Origin: an uncultured Myxococcales bacterium
GTDB taxonomy: Bacteria > Myxococcota_A > UBA9042 > CAIXZC01
Assembly (NCBI GenBank): GCA_903895725.1
Contig: CAITUV010000043.1
Span: forward strand, 199,298 to 263,297
DNA length: 64,000 nt
Direction of reading: 5' to 3'
This document shows positions 40,167 through 47,751 of the stretch, one piece after another (position 1 is the first letter of the stretch; each line of letters opens with the position of its first letter). The position numbers were made by a program, and so were the translations under genes. The notes under the pieces were generated by a model. That model ran no database searches, was not told the origin of the DNA, and saw only the letters and a program-made list of their open reading frames with translations.

Positions 40167-41078
40167 CTACCCGTTCACGGGGCGCACCGGGCGCCCCTCG
40201 ATTGCCCCGCGGTAGCCCTCGGGAGACAGTTGGAATCGCGGGCCATCGTCGTCGGCCCAGCGGTAGCCGTACGTCTCGGGCCGGTACGCATTCATCGCAT
40301 CCCACAGGGACGTCACCGCCCGCTCGAACTCGCTGTCCGGGAAGGGAGGCCCCTGGAAGACCAGGTACCTGCACGGCGGGAGGTCCATGATCTCGAACCC
40401 CTCAGGCGGCGGGGCTGCGAAGTCGGCTGGGACCTCAACTCCCATCACGTACCGCGAAGTCCCTGCGGGCACCATGGCCTCGGGCAGCCAGAGCCCCATG
40501 GGCTCGTGCAGCGCCCCCTTGACCGTGGACAGAATCTCCGGGACGTCGCATCCCACCTCCGTGCAATACTCGAAATAGTGCGTGGCCGCAGTCCCGCGCT
40601 TGAGAATCAGTCGGCGGGCGGGCCGCTCCAGAACCTGGACAAAGACGGTCTCCAACTTTGCGCTCTCGGTCATGGCGATTTCTCCTCGCTGCCTCCGGGC
40701 GTACCAGTCGCTGAGCCGGGGAGGCACGAACAGCTCAGCATCCGCTCCGCTCCTGCGGAAGCGGCTGGGAGGGAAGCCGAACTGGCGTGCGAACGCCCGT
40801 GCGAACCCCTCGTGCGAGTCGAACAGGAAGTCGAACGCGACGTCGACGACCCTGCAATCCGTGGCACGGAGCCGCTCCGCCGCAGCGGACAGCCGCCGCT
40901 TGCGGAGGTACTCGAACGGGGCAAGGCCCGTGATCTCCTTGAACATCCGCGCCGCATGGAAAGGCGAATACCTCGCCTCGGCGGCCAGGGCGGCCAGAGT
41001 CACCGGCTCGGTCAGGTGGGCTTCGATGTACTCCACCATCCGTTCCGTCACCCGGATCTTGTCCCAGCGAGTCAGCAC
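40167..41078 (-). CDS. AraC-family regulator with GyrI-like effector domain
   Basis: The product is 303 residues. GTG 41078 is preferred because GGGAGGGGGA lies just ahead; the longer frame upstream is not protein-like. The N-terminal ~105 residues are a double helix-turn-helix of AraC/XylS type (VTLAALAAEARYSPFHAARMFKEITG, then VVDVAFDFLFDSHEGFARAFARQFG). The C-terminal half is a GyrI-like small-molecule binding domain (about 145-300), ending PCRYLVFQGPPF. This N-HTH plus GyrI layout is that of Rob/TipA-like activators sensing hydrophobic or toxic compounds. Target genes are unknown. Confidence 0.85.
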   Translation of the reverse strand: MLTRWDKIRVTERMVEYIEAHLTEPVTLAALAAEARYSPFHAARMFKEITGLAPFEYLRKRRLSAAAERLRATDCRVVDVAFDFLFDSHEGFARAFARQFGFPPSRFRRSGADAELFVPPRLSDWYARRQRGEIAMTESAKLETVFVQVLERPARRLILKRGTAATHYFEYCTEVGCDVPEILSTVKGALHEPMGLWLPEAMVPAGTSRYVMGVEVPADFAAPPPEGFEIMDLPPCRYLVFQGPPFPDSEFERAVTSLWDAMNAYRPETYGYRWADDDGPRFQLSPEGYRGAIEGRPVRPVNG

Positions 41079-41208
41079 GTCCCATCCCCCTCCCGCCACG
41101 ACCGTACCGCGCATGGTAGCACATTGCTTGACCGTGCTTGCGGATTTGCTGCGAGTGCGTCGGCCCATCCACATTCCCCACCTACGGCACACCCGCATGG
41201 GGACTCCG

Positions 41209-41679
41209 TCAGACTTCCACCGGCCGGTCCAGGACGTCGCACACCTGGAGCAGCGACAGGGCGCCCACGACGGGAGGCCGGGCATTCCTGCCCAGGACCC
41301 CGGCCACAAAGTCGAGAAAACGGATGCCCGTGCCCGCAAGCTCGATCCACCGCTTCCTGCGGCACTTCGGGCACCAGCCCGTGATGACCGAGTGGCCGCT
41401 CAGTCCTGCTCCCCCCCGCAGCAGGTGCAGGGTGCCGCCGCATCGACAAGGCCGACACAGATGCCCCGCAGCATACTCGTTGAGCAGCAGGCCCAGGTGG
41501 ATGGGAATCGCACCGGAAAACGAGAAGCCCACGCAGATGCCGTCCGGATGGCAGCCGGACAGCAGGGGAGCTGCCAGGATCCGCTCCCGGGCTTCCAGCA
41601 GAAAGTCGAATCGTCTGCACAGCAGCTCGATGTCCGGCGACGCGGCCAGCCTGAGATCCGCCTCATGGCTGTCTCTCAT
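41209..41679 (-). CDS. Small protein with Cys-rich zinc-ribbon-like centre
   Basis: The product is 156 residues from ATG 41679 (AAGGAGG upstream). Cysteine pairs CRPCRCGG and WCPKCRRKRW, about 25 residues apart, could bind zinc as a ribbon. The N-terminus is helical. The family is not recognised. A gap of about 130 bases separates it from the AraC gene downstream. Confidence 0.5.
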   Translation of the reverse strand: MRDSHEADLRLAASPDIELLCRRFDFLLEARERILAAPLLSGCHPDGICVGFSFSGAIPIHLGLLLNEYAAGHLCRPCRCGGTLHLLRGGAGLSGHSVITGWCPKCRRKRWIELAGTGIRFLDFVAGVLGRNARPPVVGALSLLQVCDVLDRPVEV

Positions 41680-42034
41680 GATTGCCTCCTTGTGCATCAG
41701 GAGGCGGAGGCCCCGTACGAACGACGGAGCGACGCGGAGGGGGTGTTCCCGAGGTCACCCGCCCCGGGCACATCCGCCGGCATGTCGCTGCCGGCAAAGC
41801 CACCGTGGGCCCTCCAGCCCCGGTTGGCAGGTCCCGCATGGGACCGTTCCTGATGCAGGGTCACGATACCATCGCCGAGGAGGAATGCAACAGCGTTGGT
41901 CCCTGCCCAGGACTGGGTGGGGCTGCGTGACGGGCTCGCTGCGGACTTTACTCCGGGAGGCGACGGTGGGAAAATGCCCCGTGCAATGGGCGAGTTGCGG
42001 CCGAAACGAATCTGCTGGAACGAGGTGAAGGGTG
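41680..42034. other. Divergent intergenic region, 355 bp
   Basis: Lies between genes starting at 41679 (minus) and 42035 (plus). I see no gene with acceptable start signals, and no clear promoter pair or hairpin with a T tract. GC-rich throughout. Confidence 0.35.
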
Positions 42035-43576
42035 ATGAGAGCCGGAAGGTTGGCGTTGGCGGTTGTGGCGGCAGCCATGATGGCAGCGGGCCTTGGATGT
42101 GACTTCCTCACCGAAGGGGAGGACTCACGCGGCGAGGACTCCTGCACGCCCGAGTGCTCGGGACGGGAGTGCGGCGGCGACGGATGCGGAGGGAGCTGCG
42201 GGAATTGCTCGTCCGGCCAGAGCTGCGTATCGGGGGTGTGCGAGGAAGGGGAGTCCGCGTGTGAGCCCGAGTGCAGCGGGAAGCAATGTGGCGATGACGG
42301 GTGCGGAGGGGTGTGCGGCGGTTGCGGGGAGGGACAGGTCTGCGACTACCTCGATCAGTGCGTGTCCGCGGACCAGGGGACCGTCGATGGAGACCTGTTC
42401 TTCGAGGCACGCGTCCCGACCGTGGACGACAACGGCAGTATCGTCCTGGATCAGGTCTCCGAGTTTCCCGGGGCCGGAATGCTGGCCATGGTGTTCGACG
42501 TGCAGGGCAATGTCGTGGGCGGTGCACAGGTGGACGACCAGGGGCACTTCACGGTGCCGCTTTCCCGACCGCCCTCGGAGGACGACACCCTGCTGTTCGT
42601 GACCGTGTGGGCTCCTTCGCTGCAGTCGGACATCGCCCCGTTGGCGGTTGGACAATCCGACGCCGGCGGTCAGGCCGCCCCCGGGAACATCGTTCCCTGG
42701 GCCTGGCAGGTGGCGACTCCCCCGGACGGGTACGTGGGTTCGGTGACCATCACGGAAGATCAGGGGTCGGGGGCCATCTACCTCTTCCTCTTCACCAAGT
42801 TGGCGATGCAGACCATTCTCTGGGACATCCTGGGCGGGGACGAAAGCGGTCTTGCCACACTGGCGATTGTCTGGACACCGGGGCTCGCCTGGGACTGCGG
42901 CGCATGCTTCGGGAAGGGATTCACGCAGAACATGGACGGGACCGTCTTCGACAACTCCATCTTCATCAGCGGTGAGGCCAGTGACTCGTCCGCCTGGGGC
43001 TGGGCCGTGATTCTGCATGAATTCGGACACTACGTTGCGAGGAACTACTCGCGGGACGACAGCCCCGGGGGTAGCCATTCGCTCGGGGTGCCGGTGGTGC
43101 CGCCCTTCGCCTGGAGCGAGGGGTGGGCCTCCTTCTTCGCCGTCTCCACCATGAGCCGGTGGTTCGGCGAGGCCGTGCCTCTGTACTGGGACATCCAGCA
43201 GGGGTCGTCTTTCTGGGTCGACTACGCCCAGATGACCTCCTCCGGCGACATGGTAGCACCCGATCCCGACGGAGGCATGGAGCAGAGCCTGGACGAGAAC
43301 TGGGTGGCCGCGGCGCTCTGGGACCTGTGGGACGGCAACGACGTTCCCGAGACCGAGTCTCCGCAGGATGGAACCGCTCTGGGCACCGAGGTGGTCATCG
43401 CTGCGGTTGCGACGCCCCGGTTCCTCGGGGGGGACAGAGGGGCAACGGGGGCCGACCTGGTGGACTTCGTCGACTCCGTGGTGTGCGGTGCGCCGTCGTT
43501 GGCGGAGAGCGTCGTGGGGACGTTGATCGAGCACCTCGGCTTCCCATATGAGGGGGAGCCCGATTGTGGCAACTAG
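42035..43576 (+). CDS. Lipoprotein zinc metalloprotease with Cys-rich modules
   Basis: The product is 513 residues from ATG 42035. The signal peptide ends GLGC (Cys22). Two Cys-rich modules follow (about 35-110) with ECSGRECGGDGCGGSCGNC and ECSGKQCGDDGCGGVCGGC, the module also found in the lipoprotein at 62981. A beta-rich region precedes the protease signature ILHEFGHYVARNYS (about residue 330), with a third zinc ligand likely in WSEGWASFF ~35 residues later. That makes it a gluzincin-like HExxH + E enzyme. It should act on the cell surface. Substrate unknown. Confidence 0.78.
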   Translation: MRAGRLALAVVAAAMMAAGLGCDFLTEGEDSRGEDSCTPECSGRECGGDGCGGSCGNCSSGQSCVSGVCEEGESACEPECSGKQCGDDGCGGVCGGCGEGQVCDYLDQCVSADQGTVDGDLFFEARVPTVDDNGSIVLDQVSEFPGAGMLAMVFDVQGNVVGGAQVDDQGHFTVPLSRPPSEDDTLLFVTVWAPSLQSDIAPLAVGQSDAGGQAAPGNIVPWAWQVATPPDGYVGSVTITEDQGSGAIYLFLFTKLAMQTILWDILGGDESGLATLAIVWTPGLAWDCGACFGKGFTQNMDGTVFDNSIFISGEASDSSAWGWAVILHEFGHYVARNYSRDDSPGGSHSLGVPVVPPFAWSEGWASFFAVSTMSRWFGEAVPLYWDIQQGSSFWVDYAQMTSSGDMVAPDPDGGMEQSLDENWVAAALWDLWDGNDVPETESPQDGTALGTEVVIAAVATPRFLGGDRGATGADLVDFVDSVVCGAPSLAESVVGTLIEHLGFPYEGEPDCGN

Positions 43577-43591
43577 GCAAGGAGGGGCATC

Positions 43592-44164
43592 ATGAGAGCG
43601 ATTACGATTTCGGCGCTATTGCTGGTCGGGGCAGCATGGTTTGGCTGCACCTCCAGCCGTGCGGTGCAGGATGACGGCAGCGTTCGAATACAGGCCGGGG
43701 CCTTGCCGAGTGGGGGGGCTCTGCCGACAGCGACAATGGCCCCCTTCACCATCGTGCTGGAGAGGGTCGGGACCGGTCCCGTCGTCGAGCTGCGAGCCGT
43801 CCTGAACGTCGTGGGCCGTGCCCCTGCCCCCATCGTCCTGACCGCGGTACCGGGTCCGGGCACGGTGCTCGAGGCCGGACTGGCGAGGGAGGAGCTGGGC
43901 GTGCCAGCAGCCGGGACGCGAGTCGAGCGCACGTTCCGGATCGCGGCGGACGAACCGACGCTCGTCGTGCGGGCGGTTGCGGAATCACGCGCAGCGGCTG
44001 CCACGGCGACCGCTGGATGGCCTGCTGTCCCCGTCCCCGAGGTGCTGCGCCCGGCCGCCGAGCCGATCGTCCCGGTCAAGGTCGGAGGCGTCGTGATCCG
44101 GCAGGCCGTTCCGTTGACCCCCGACGCTGCCCAACCGGAATCCGAAGGCTCGAAATCCAGGTGA
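43592..44164 (+). CDS. Putative lipoprotein of unknown function
   Basis: The product is 190 residues with AGGAGG before ATG 43592, only 15 bases after the protease gene, so they are co-transcribed. The signal ends WFGC (Cys19). The mature part is beta-rich and resembles an Ig-like or protease-propeptide-like domain (FTIVLERVGTGPVVELRAVLNVVG), then an alanine-rich linker. No family recognised. It may assist the protease. Confidence 0.6.
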   Translation: MRAITISALLLVGAAWFGCTSSRAVQDDGSVRIQAGALPSGGALPTATMAPFTIVLERVGTGPVVELRAVLNVVGRAPAPIVLTAVPGPGTVLEAGLAREELGVPAAGTRVERTFRIAADEPTLVVRAVAESRAAAATATAGWPAVPVPEVLRPAAEPIVPVKVGGVVIRQAVPLTPDAAQPESEGSKSR

Positions 44165-44228
44165 AGGCCGAGTCAAGACGGCCGCACGGGCGGGGGCACG
44201 GGCACGGGCACGGGGAGGACCGTGTCAG

Positions 44229-45026
44229 GTGGCGAAGGGTGCTGGCTTACAACGTGCTCCTATGGGGCGCAAGCTACGGCCTGGTTGGTGGCTTCCTGGC
44301 ATCGGGCGGAAGCTTCCGGGATGGAGGTGGTTTGCCGCAGCCATTGGGCTTGCCTGGGCCCTGTGTCTCCTGGCTCTGGGGATCGGGCTGCTGGTTCCCG
44401 GGGTGACCTGGGACGGGAGTCTCCAGCCGGCCGTCGATGCCCGTTTCCTCTCGCCGGAAGATCTGGAGCTCCTCCAGTCGACCGCGGCGAATGCGTCCCT
44501 GCCTCCGGTCGTGCTCCTGGGGCTTGCCGGACTGCTGTCCGGTGTGACCATGTCGTTCGCGGTGGGGTGTGGCGAGGAGATTGGCTGGCGTGGGCTGGTG
44601 CATGCGGAGCTGCGCCCCCTGGGGTTCTGGCGCAATGCCCTGGTCACCGGAGGCCTGTGGGCGCTGTGGCACATGCCGCTCGTGGCTCTGGGGTACGGCT
44701 TTCCCGTGCATCCCGGGCTGGGAGCAGCGCTGCTGGGGGCCTCCTGCCTGGTCTCGTCGGTGGGGTATGCGTACGTTCGCGAGAGGTCCGGCTCGACGCT
44801 GGCCGTGGGGTTGTTCCACGGAGCGACGGAGGGGGCATTGCTGGTGGCCGTGGCACCGGTCAGCGGAGGCTCAGAGCTGACCGTCGGAATGGCCAGCGTG
44901 ACGTGGATTGCGGCCGACGTGCTGCTCGTCGCCGGATTGCTGGCCTTTGGCCGGTTCGTCGCCGGAACCGGGGTCAATCCGTTGACCGGGAAAAGGAGGC
45001 AGCCGGCCTCTGTGGTTCAACGGTGA
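44229..45026 (+). CDS. CPBP-family intramembrane metalloprotease (start uncertain)
   Basis: About 265 residues from GTG 44229 or shorter from ATG 44262. Four or more TM helices carry the CPBP (Rce1-like) motifs: GCGEEIGWRGLVHAEL with the glutamates, ALWHMPLVAL, and GLFHGATEGALL with the second histidine. These enzymes cleave or process proteins inside the membrane and often serve self-immunity or prenyl-protein maturation. The first TM helix seems missing in this frame. In another frame a GTG at 44161 overlapping the previous stop (GTGA) starts an ORF with WRRVLAYNVLLWGASYGLVGG, a good TM1. A frameshift near 44310 is possible. Confidence 0.75.
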   Translation: MAKGAGLQRAPMGRKLRPGWWLPGIGRKLPGWRWFAAAIGLAWALCLLALGIGLLVPGVTWDGSLQPAVDARFLSPEDLELLQSTAANASLPPVVLLGLAGLLSGVTMSFAVGCGEEIGWRGLVHAELRPLGFWRNALVTGGLWALWHMPLVALGYGFPVHPGLGAALLGASCLVSSVGYAYVRERSGSTLAVGLFHGATEGALLVAVAPVSGGSELTVGMASVTWIAADVLLVAGLLAFGRFVAGTGVNPLTGKRRQPASVVQR

Positions 45027-45079
45027 GTTGAGGATACCGCCGTCAACTTGGGGCGATGACTCGAGCGAGCAGGACTAGC

Positions 45080-45676
45080 CTATTCTGGCTTGCCCTTCTT
45101 GGCCGCAGCCTTCCGTTTCTTGACCGTAGCCGCGATGTCGTAGGCCTGCCGGTGATGGGCCAGGTGCTCCGCTGACGAGTCCAGGATGCCCGGCTTGCCG
45201 GCCTTGAGCACGACGACACCGATGGTGGTCCTCGGACCGGTCCTCACGATGCTGCACTCCGCCATCAGGTAGCTCTTCCCGTCGGGGGTGGGGAACATCA
45301 TGATACTGCTGGGCTGTTCGCCCCCGGCAGTCTCCATTCGGCCGAACATGACGGTCGCCTGGGCGGAGTCCTTGGCCTTGTTGGCGGACTTGAGGAAAGA
45401 GGCGAGGAACTTGAAGGAGAGTACCTCCCCCGAGTCGTCCAGCTCCGACGAGTCGGAGGTCTCCGGGACCTGGAACCCTGCGACCCAGACGGACACACCG
45501 GTAGCATCCTTGGGCCGCACGCCGACGTGCTGCATTCCATTCTCGGTCCCCTCCCTCACGATGGACCAGGTGTCGGGGTAGCTGAACGAGAAGAGGTCGC
45601 CCTGGTAGGGAGTCTCCTTTCCGAGGGCCGGAACCGAGACAAGGAGCATCAGGATAACAAGAGATCGAGCAGTCAT
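45080..45676 (-). CDS. Exported protein of unknown function
   Basis: The product is 198 residues. ATG 45676 follows GGAGG; the longer frame upstream overlaps the divergent regulator and is rejected. Signal peptide about 1-18 (VILMLLVSVPALG). The mature chain resembles the beta/alpha fold of PsbP/DUF1795-like proteins (FSFSYPDTWSIVREGT, then TTIGVVVLKAGKPG) and ends with a lysine-rich tail. Divergent from the arsR-hgcAB operon across 144 bases, so it may share its regulation. Confidence 0.6.
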   Translation of the reverse strand: MTARSLVILMLLVSVPALGKETPYQGDLFSFSYPDTWSIVREGTENGMQHVGVRPKDATGVSVWVAGFQVPETSDSSELDDSGEVLSFKFLASFLKSANKAKDSAQATVMFGRMETAGGEQPSSIMMFPTPDGKSYLMAECSIVRTGPRTTIGVVVLKAGKPGILDSSAEHLAHHRQAYDIAATVKKRKAAAKKGKPE

Positions 45677-45785
45677 GAGAGCCTCCGTCGCTGCCGAGCC
45701 ATGCTCCCCCGTCCGGAGCCGGGCGTCAACGGGCTCAATGCAAAGTCCCTGAACCAGAGCGGGAACGGCAACGCATCGACCACGC

Positions 45786-45829
45786 TTGACAATCGCGTCG
45801 AGTCGATTATAGTTCGATACATGTCGAAC
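45786..45829 (+). promoter_or_regulatory. Promoter and operator of the arsR-hgcAB operon
   Basis: TTGACA (45786-45791), a 16-base spacer and TATAGT (45808-45813) form a strong sigma-70 promoter. GTTCGA (45812-45817) and TCGAAC (45824-45829) form a perfect inverted repeat with a 6-base spacer, overlapping the end of the -10 box and the ATG at 45821. It is well placed as the binding site of the encoded ArsR-type repressor. The predicted start of transcription is at or within a base or two of the ATG, so the first gene would be leaderless. Confidence 0.65.
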
Positions 45830-46216
45830 AAAAGCCACAGAGAGGCTGTTCGTCTTGCCCGGCTGTTTCGAGCTCTGTCCAGCCCGAGTCGGCTCGAGCT
45901 CATCGGGCGGCTGGTCAGGGGATGCAGCGAGGGAACCCGGTGCTGCACGGCGGAGAACCTGACTCTGTGCATCGACAGCCTGGCGGGGCAGTTGGACCTC
46001 GTGAAATCGACGGTATCCCACCATGTCAAGGAGCTGCATGAGGCGGGTCTCATCACGCGGACGAAGAGAGGGCGGCACAACGACTTCAGCGTGAACCGGG
46101 ATCTGTTGCGGCTGGCAGGAGCGTTTCTCGAGCGGCTCGCAGGATGTTGCGGGGCCGCTGCGACTTCAGGTTGCGGATTGGACGGAGGAAAGGATGAGCA
46201 CGACCGGGAAGAGTGA
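45821..46216 (+). CDS. arsR: ArsR-family metalloregulator, operon leader
   Basis: The product is 131 residues. ATG 45821 lies at the predicted transcription start and no ribosome site precedes it. The winged helix is clear: ARLFRALSSPSRLELIGRLV, the recognition helix STVSHHVKELHEAGLI and the wing RTKRGRHNDFSVN. Cysteines at CSEGTRCCTAEN and at the C-terminus (LAGCCGA, SGCG) could sense As(III) or other thiophilic metals. ArsR-type repressors leave DNA on metal binding. It should control itself, the small CC protein and hgcAB. Such coupling has been described for hgcAB in other mercury methylators. Confidence 0.85.
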   Translation: MSNKSHREAVRLARLFRALSSPSRLELIGRLVRGCSEGTRCCTAENLTLCIDSLAGQLDLVKSTVSHHVKELHEAGLITRTKRGRHNDFSVNRDLLRLAGAFLERLAGCCGAAATSGCGLDGGKDEHDREE

Positions 46217-46379
46217 TGGCGGACAGGTCGACTGCTGTGCGACTCAGAGCTGTTGTTGTTCGCCCGCGACCGGGGGAAAGGGGAAGAGCGTGCGCACGGT
46301 CGTCTACGTGCTGATCGTGGTTGGGGCCGCGGTGCTGATCCTGGCTGCGCTGGCGAACCGCTACGGATGGCTGCAGTAG
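46194..46379 (+). CDS. Small Cys-rich one-TM protein in the hgcAB operon
   Basis: The product is 61 residues. ATG 46194 overlaps the regulator's last 23 bases, with GGAGG upstream, so the two are coupled. The N-terminus has the metal-binding-like run DCCATQSCCCSPATG (five Cys within about 12 residues), then one TM helix (about 33-54) and a short end. No named family is known to me. Position between regulator and hgcA suggests a membrane-bound carrier or buffer for thiophilic metal such as Hg(II) or As(III). Confidence 0.7.
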   Translation: MSTTGKSDGGQVDCCATQSCCCSPATGGKGKSVRTVVYVLIVVGAAVLILAALANRYGWLQ

Positions 46380-46401
46380 CGTCTGACCCTGGAGGCTGCA
46401 G

Positions 46402-47463
46402 ATGGAGACGTGGAACAGTCCCTGGATGGACGGGGCGGTCGACACGCAGGCGGGCCCCGTGCCCCGTGTTCGCTCGAAGCTGACGCGCCAGGATCGGGCG
46501 GGTGCCTGGGCGCGTCGCTGGGGGTTCGGGCGTTCGGACTTCACCGTGCCACCGGGCCTGTACGCGGTCGGGTCGCCGTCGGCCGAGTCCGTCGTGCTGG
46601 TTTCAGCCAACTACAAGATGAGCTTCGACCGCCTGCGCCAGGAGCTTGCGGGAATCGATGCCTGGATCCTGGTGCTGAACACGAAGGGGATCAACGTCTG
46701 GTGTGCTGCGGGCAAGGGGACGTTCGGCACGGAGGAGCTGGTGCGCCGGGTCAAGGCGACGGGGCTCGACCAGGTCGTCACGCATCGGCGGCTGGTGGTT
46801 CCTCAGCTTGGTGCGCCGGGCATCTCTGCGCACGAGGTGAAGTCCGGTTGCGGGTTTCGCGTGGTCTACGGCCCCGTTCGAGCCGCGGACCTTCCCCGTT
46901 TCCTGGCCGATGGAATGAAGGCCACCGGGGACATGAGGACGGTAAGGTTCGGACTTGCCGATCGAGCTGCCGTGGTGCCGGTCGAGGTGGTGCAGGGTGG
47001 GGGCTACGCGTTGTTGGTGGCAGCCGTGTTCGTGCTGTTGGGGGGGCTTGGAGCCGATGGCTACGTGCTTGACCGAGTCCTGTCCGTGGGCATTTCCGAG
47101 GCGGTTCTGGTGCTCGGTGCGTTCCTGAGCGGAGCGCTCGTGACGCCGCTTCTTCTTCCGTTTGTGCCAGGGCGGCCGTTTGCGCTCAAGGGGGCTCTGG
47201 TGGGGGTGGTCGTGACCGCCTGGCTGCGTGGGTTGCTGGTCGGGTGGCCGTCCTCGGGCAGCACCTGGGGGTTCGTGTCGTGGCTCCTGCTGGGGGGGGC
47301 GCTGGCCAGCTTCGTGGCGATGAATTTCACCGGGGCATCGACTTTCACGTCGTTGTCCGGGGTGCGCAGGGAGATGCGGGTTGCGGTACCGGTCCAGGCG
47401 GTTGCGTTGGTGGCGGGGCTGGTGGTTTGGGGAATCGACCGATTCCTCGTGCTCGGTGCATGA
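46402..47463 (+). CDS. hgcA: HgcA corrinoid membrane protein (mercury methylation)
   Basis: The product is 353 residues. HgcA passes a methyl group from a cobalamin cofactor to Hg(II), forming methylmercury. The diagnostic cap-helix motif is present: NVWCAAGKGTFGTEELV with Cys101, the residue that binds cobalt from below. The corrinoid-binding domain (about 45-185) is followed by TM helices from ~190 to 350 that anchor it in the inner membrane. Length is normal for HgcA. The gene begins 22 bases after the Cys-rich protein gene and hgcB begins directly after its stop. The motif is unique to HgcA and close CdhD-like relatives; the adjacent HgcB makes the call firm. Confidence 0.95.
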   Translation: METWNSPWMDGAVDTQAGPVPRVRSKLTRQDRAGAWARRWGFGRSDFTVPPGLYAVGSPSAESVVLVSANYKMSFDRLRQELAGIDAWILVLNTKGINVWCAAGKGTFGTEELVRRVKATGLDQVVTHRRLVVPQLGAPGISAHEVKSGCGFRVVYGPVRAADLPRFLADGMKATGDMRTVRFGLADRAAVVPVEVVQGGGYALLVAAVFVLLGGLGADGYVLDRVLSVGISEAVLVLGAFLSGALVTPLLLPFVPGRPFALKGALVGVVVTAWLRGLLVGWPSSGSTWGFVSWLLLGGALASFVAMNFTGASTFTSLSGVRREMRVAVPVQAVALVAGLVVWGIDRFLVLGA

Positions 47464-47751
47464 ATGAGGATGAAGATGCTCGAACCGAGATACCTTTCAG
47501 GGGTGACGACGCTCCGGCTCGATGCGGATCGGTGCACCGGCTGCGGCATGTGTCTAGATGTCTGCCCTCATGCCGTCCTGGCGAAGGGGGAGCGGGGCAG
47601 GGTGACCATCGCGGACCGGGATGCCTGCATGGAGTGCGGGGCTTGCGCACGGAACTGTCCCACTCTGGCATTGACCGTCGATGCCGGCGTTGGCTGCGCG
47701 GCTGCAATCATCGTGGGGGCGCTCCTGGGCACCGAGCCCCGGTGCGGTTGA
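47464..47751 (+). CDS. hgcB: HgcB ferredoxin (mercury methylation)
   Basis: The product is 95 residues if started at 47464 (stop of hgcA plus one); ATGs at 47470 and 47476 are alternatives. It carries two 4Fe-4S sets, CTGCGMCLDVCP (Cys24-34) and CMECGACARNCP (Cys55-65), and the CMECGAC form is typical of HgcB. It should reduce the HgcA corrinoid and may hand over Hg(II) through further cysteines: Cys78 and a terminal Cys94. Known HgcBs usually end in a Cys-Cys pair; here the end is RCG. The last ~200 bases overlap, on the other strand, the frame of cobA-hemD. Confidence 0.93.
   Translation: MRMKMLEPRYLSGVTTLRLDADRCTGCGMCLDVCPHAVLAKGERGRVTIADRDACMECGACARNCPTLALTVDAGVGCAAAIIVGALLGTEPRCG

Noticed and set aside
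45527..45820. Upstream extension of the ArsR-type regulator
   Set aside because: It would overlap the divergent exported-protein gene and the promoter, and the translation is not protein-like. The strong promoter sits just ahead of ATG 45821.
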